Of a stretch of 64,000 nucleotides of DNA, positions 60,601 through 64,000 are shown piece after piece. The notes under the pieces were generated by a model. It had not been told where the DNA came from and made no database searches. It saw only the letters and a program-made list of their open reading frames with translations. The stretch covers positions 161,106,437 to 161,170,436 of the forward strand of contig NC_135715.1 in NCBI RefSeq assembly GCF_964656455.1. The letters run 5' to 3'. Made by a program: the position numbers and the translations under genes. Origin of the DNA: Halichoerus grypus (taxonomy: Eukaryota; Chordata; Mammalia; Carnivora; Phocidae). The first letter of the stretch is position 1, and every line of letters begins with the position of its first letter.

Positions 60601-61740
60601 AAAACATCGCCCCTCTAATGTGATCCCAATTTTCAAAAATTAGTTATACAAGCAGAAGGATGCACATCAACATTTAACCATGGGTGGTCGAATTAAAAGT
60701 CGTATTTTTATTTATACATACCTTTTTACCAAACATTATTTTTTTTAAGTCATGGAATTTTAAAAAATAAGATAAAAATCTATGGGGAATCTCTCATCTT
60801 TATATGGATTCCCTGTGTATATGTAATTAAATTAGATTTCCTCCTGTTAAAAATAAACATTGTTAAAAGTAAAAATCTATTGAAAAATAAAAATCTATTC
60901 CTCTGAAGGAAGTAAACAGTGGCAGAGAGAGTGTGGTTGAACCTAAGGAGCCAGGTGAGGTCAGGAAGGGAAATGAAATAGAAACAGCGCTGTAAATTAG
61001 GCCTACCAATAACCACATCATCTATGTCTCAGGGTCAGTATTTCGTTGTCCAAATAGTATATAGTTCAAGGGTTAAAAACACCACACTCAAAGTAAAAGA
61101 ACCAAATTGGGCAGGAGGGAATGGGAGATAGTTAACAGACAGAGTAGTGCTACTTACAGAAGGATCTCTACTGGCTAAACTGTGAATCAGGAAACCAGCA
61201 AAATTCCAGCTCATTCAGACCTGTGATACTAGAGCCCATCACAGGGAGGTGCAATTAAATTTTTCAACCATCTCACATTATTTCCACTTCCATACGTGGA
61301 TATAATGACATGCATGTGGCAGTATGTCTGGGTTTTATAGCTCAACATATACTTACCCTTTAACTTTCTTGATGGCCCAACTCCCAACGAGCAAAGATAA
61401 GTGTTAAGTCAAGAAATTAGATGGCAGAGTTCTCACAATTGTAGATACACACAATATGTTGCTTGTTTGTTTTTTTTTAAAGGAGAAAATATTGTTAAAA
61501 CATTCCCAAAGCGGTAACCATTTTTCCTGAGGGCTTTAATTCATTCGGCTTCCCATTATTTAGACATCAAATAGCTATAAAACCTAAATAACCATAATTT
61601 GAGGTAGTATCTAAATGATAGTCATAATGATTCTCTTGAAACATGGCAGAATCTTCAAGTACTTCTCAAATCATCAGAAATATGCAATAATTTTCACATT
61701 GTTTTAGTATTTCCTATTCTTTTTTAAAAATATATTTTAG
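60601..61740 (+). other. KIAA2012: KIAA2012 intron 2, AT-rich stretch
   Basis: No exon or repeat recognised. An 'aaaatctatt' motif repeats near 60,873-60,898. Confidence 0.45.
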
Positions 61741-61935
61741 GGGGCTCCTGGGTGGCTCAGTCGTTAAGCATCTGCCTTCGGCTCAGGTCATGATCCCAGG
61801 GTCCTAGGATCCAGCCCCACATCGGGCTCCCTGCTCCATGGGAAGCCTGCTTCTCCCTCTCCCACTCCCCCTGCTTGTGTTCTCTCTCTCGCTGTCTCTC
61901 TCTCTCTCTGTCAAATAAATAAATAAAATCTTTAA
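61741..61935 (+). mobile_element. Can-SINE in KIAA2012 intron
   Basis: Consensus-like copy. The left flank AAAAATATATTTTAG recurs on the right with an expanded (TA)n. Confidence 0.94.
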
Positions 61936-62007
61936 AAATATATATATATATGTATTTTAGTTTTATTTGGTTACAAAGAGTGTGGGGGTTTTTGAGTTTT
62001 GTTTTGG

Positions 62008-62106
62008 TTTTTTTTTAAGTGATCTCTACGCCCAGCATGGGGCTTGAACTCATAACCAGGAGATCAAGAGTTGCATGCTCTACCGATTGAGTCAGCCAGG
62101 TGCCCT
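62008..62106 (-). mobile_element. Short tRNA-like SINE
   Basis: Reversed tRNA-like head (GGGGCTTGAACTCATAACC is the B-box side) with T-run on the left. Abuts the next SINE. Confidence 0.85.
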
Positions 62107-62112
62107 AGTATT

Positions 62113-62311
62113 TTTTTTACTTTTTTTAAGTTATTTATTTATTTATGTGTTCACTGGAGAGGAGGGAGGAGCAGAGGGAAAGGGAGAGGAGAAGAAGACT
62201 CCTTGCTAAACATGGAGTCCGATGCAGGGCTGGATCCCACAACCTTGAGATCATGACCTGAGTCAAAAGCGAGAGTCGGCCACTTAACCAAATAAGCCGC
62301 CCAGGTGCCCC
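62113..62311 (-). mobile_element. Can-SINE, older
   Basis: Reversed copy with GCCCAGGTGCCCC head at the right and T-runs at the left. Diverged. Confidence 0.88.
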
Positions 62312-62407
62312 TCTTTTTCTTATATTTTTAGAATTTTGTAAATCTGGTGATATTTTTAAGTGTCCAACAATGGAACATTGCTTAAATAGTATATTAAAAA
62401 TAATTTG

Positions 62408-62546
62408 GGGGCACCTGGGTGGCTCATTTGGTTAAGCATCTGCCTTTGGCTCAGGTCATGATCCCAGGTCCTGGGATCGAGTCCCGCACCAGGCTCCCTG
62501 CTCAGCGGGAAGTCTGTTTCTCCCTCTGCTCCTCCCCACACTTGTG

Positions 62547-62577
<31 letters not shown>

Positions 62578-62620
62578 AAAAATAAAGAAATAAAATATTT
62601 TTAAAAATAAATAAATAAAT
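62408..62620 (+). mobile_element. Can-SINE in KIAA2012 intron
   Basis: Plus-strand copy with expanded (TC)n near 62,549-62,574. The perfect 12-bp duplication AAAAATAATTTG lies at 62,396-62,407 and 62,621-62,632. Confidence 0.95.
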
Positions 62621-62632
62621 AAAAATAATTTG

Positions 62633-63309
62633 TTTCAAAAATTCAATTCACAGAGCATCCCATTTCCCTGTCCCATTGAGGGATAAATAGGATTTAGATT
62701 ACCATAGTTGATTTCAACCAAGGTTGTATTGCTCCTGACATCTCCCTTATAAATGTGGCTGCATTTAAGGGTAATATCAACCTTGTTCCACTGAATATAT
62801 CCCTACACATTCTACACTGCCTAATACTCAAGACTCAAGGTTCTTAACTCTTTATTTAGTGTTTTCAGCCAAAGTCCAAACCATGAAGGCACCTTCAGGC
62901 TACTATTTTATCAAGTAATATTGTGAGAAATATGCTTTTTGAATAAAGTTTATTTTCCTGTCCTGAACATAATGATTCATCATACAAAATAGAAAAATAC
63001 AGAAAAGTAGGCAGAATAATAAATTATTTTTTGAGCTAAAGATCAGGAGGAAGAAGTTCCCTTTGCAACAACCTGCTACTTTTGTGATGGTGTTCCTAAG
63101 AAGTGCTCAGTGCTGATGGCTATCAACAAAGCGTCAAGTAGGCACCAAAGCAGTGAAAGGTGAACAGAGTGACTTGACTGTACTCTTTCTGCCAACTGTC
63201 CTCCATCTGAGCAGCTCCTGAGCAGTTGTACTTAGAGCCTTTAATAAAGCTAGAAGTAGGAAAGATCAAGAGTGAATCATGGTTCAACCGTGACAATGAG
63301 GTCAAAGGT
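62633..63309 (+). other. KIAA2012: KIAA2012 intron 2, unassigned
   Basis: Nothing recognised; no exon supported. Confidence 0.45.
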
Positions 63310-63545
63310 ATTGTCAATGATAGCGAGCACTTATTGAGTGCTTAGTGTATGCCTGGCATTTTATCTATATAACCTCACTCAATTTGCACAAGTTTATGAG
63401 CTGGGTGTTAGCTTTACCCCCCATTTTGTAGGAGGAAACACTGGGGCTTGAAGTTAATTAACTTGCCCGAAGTTACACATCTAAGGGGTGGAGCTAGGAT
63501 TAGAAGCCAGACAACTGATTCCAAAGCCCCACTCCTAATGCCTAC
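63310..63545 (-). repeat. MIR SINE, near full length
   Basis: Reversed MIR in full order: CACTTATTGAGTGCTTAGTG, CCCCATTTTGTAGGAGGAAA, AACTTGCCCGAAGTTACACA, GGAGCTAGGATTAGAAGCC. Confidence 0.88.
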
Positions 63546-64000
63546 AGGGCCTGATTTTGAAGATTCCACACACTCCAGAGAAAAGAAGCATCCCTCTTGC
63601 TTTAACAGCATTTTTTAAAAAGGGACCTGGGTCTTCCAAAACATCCCTTAAAACCATTTATAATTCTGGGAAAGCAAATCAGATTTTCATCAAAATCTAT
63701 CTGAGTTATAGGTAATATGTTCATAGTTAGCCATATATATGATCCATTAGACTTCTGTTTTTCTAGGCTTTATGTATTTCATCCATTGGTTCCCTTGTAT
63801 AACCAACAGATAGAATATTTATAATAATGGCTCACATTTATGTAACACTATTACATCCATCACTATTACAAGCACTTTACACTTATTTCATTTAATCCTC
63901 ACAACTTTATAAGGTGTGTTGTAAAATTTATAACAACTTAAAAAATATATTAAAAATATACGCATATATAACATATAACAACTTTATAAGTGTGACATAA
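63546..64000 (+). other. KIAA2012: Intron 2 end of window, with MIR piece
   Basis: A partial reversed MIR lies at about 63,820-63,920 (GGCTCACATTTATGTAACAC, CATTTAATCCTCACAACTTT). After it there is AT-rich sequence to the window edge. Confidence 0.5.

Overview
The window is mammalian nuclear DNA from a carnivore. The main evidence is about thirty tRNA-derived Can-SINE (SINEC) insertions, many still flanked by near-perfect target-site duplications. Their consensus (head GCGCCTGGGTGGCTCAGT, tail GTCAAATAAATAAATAAA) matches neither the dog nor the cat version as I know them. It fits an arctoid caniform (bear, pinniped or mustelid relative); I cannot name the species. The rest is ordinary mammalian intergenic DNA with old MIR, L2, L1, ERVL-MaLR and DNA-transposon remnants and scattered simple repeats.

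Layout. 1-18,400: gene-free upstream flank with SINEs, MIRs, one long MaLR-type LTR and several repeat-free blocks. 18,430-22,260: a CpG island containing the promoter, leader and whole single-exon coding region of FZD7 (574 codons at 20,042-21,766). Its 3' UTR probably runs to a polyadenylation signal near 23,846. 23,870-55,050: intergenic DNA with most of the SINEs, nested insertions, two 5'-truncated L1 copies and a Tigger-like element. 55,050-64,000: the 5' end of a second gene on the same strand, recognised as KIAA2012 from two coding exons (55,466-55,549 and 56,738-57,022) joined in phase 0 by good splice sites. The remainder of the window is its intron 2 as far as I can see. FZD7 followed by KIAA2012 on the same strand is also the human 2q33 order, so the block is syntenic.

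Function. FZD7 is a Wnt receptor. Its CpG-island promoter has CCAAT boxes and a GC box, and a TCF/LEF-type site and a short upstream ORF lie in or near its leader. KIAA2012 encodes a poorly characterised protein. A perfect match to the RFX X-box consensus lies about 400 bp upstream of its start codon and suggests ciliary-type regulation. The two genes look like independent neighbours.

I found no CRISPR array, operon, phage or clearly new multi-gene system. The items most worth following are the candidate X-box of KIAA2012, an orphan mini CpG island with an antisense splice donor 8.6 kb upstream of FZD7, an unexplained ~620 bp insertion splitting an L2 copy, a perfect 23-bp inverted repeat, and composite SINE insertions. 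All repeat family names come from recall of consensus sequences and not from a database search.
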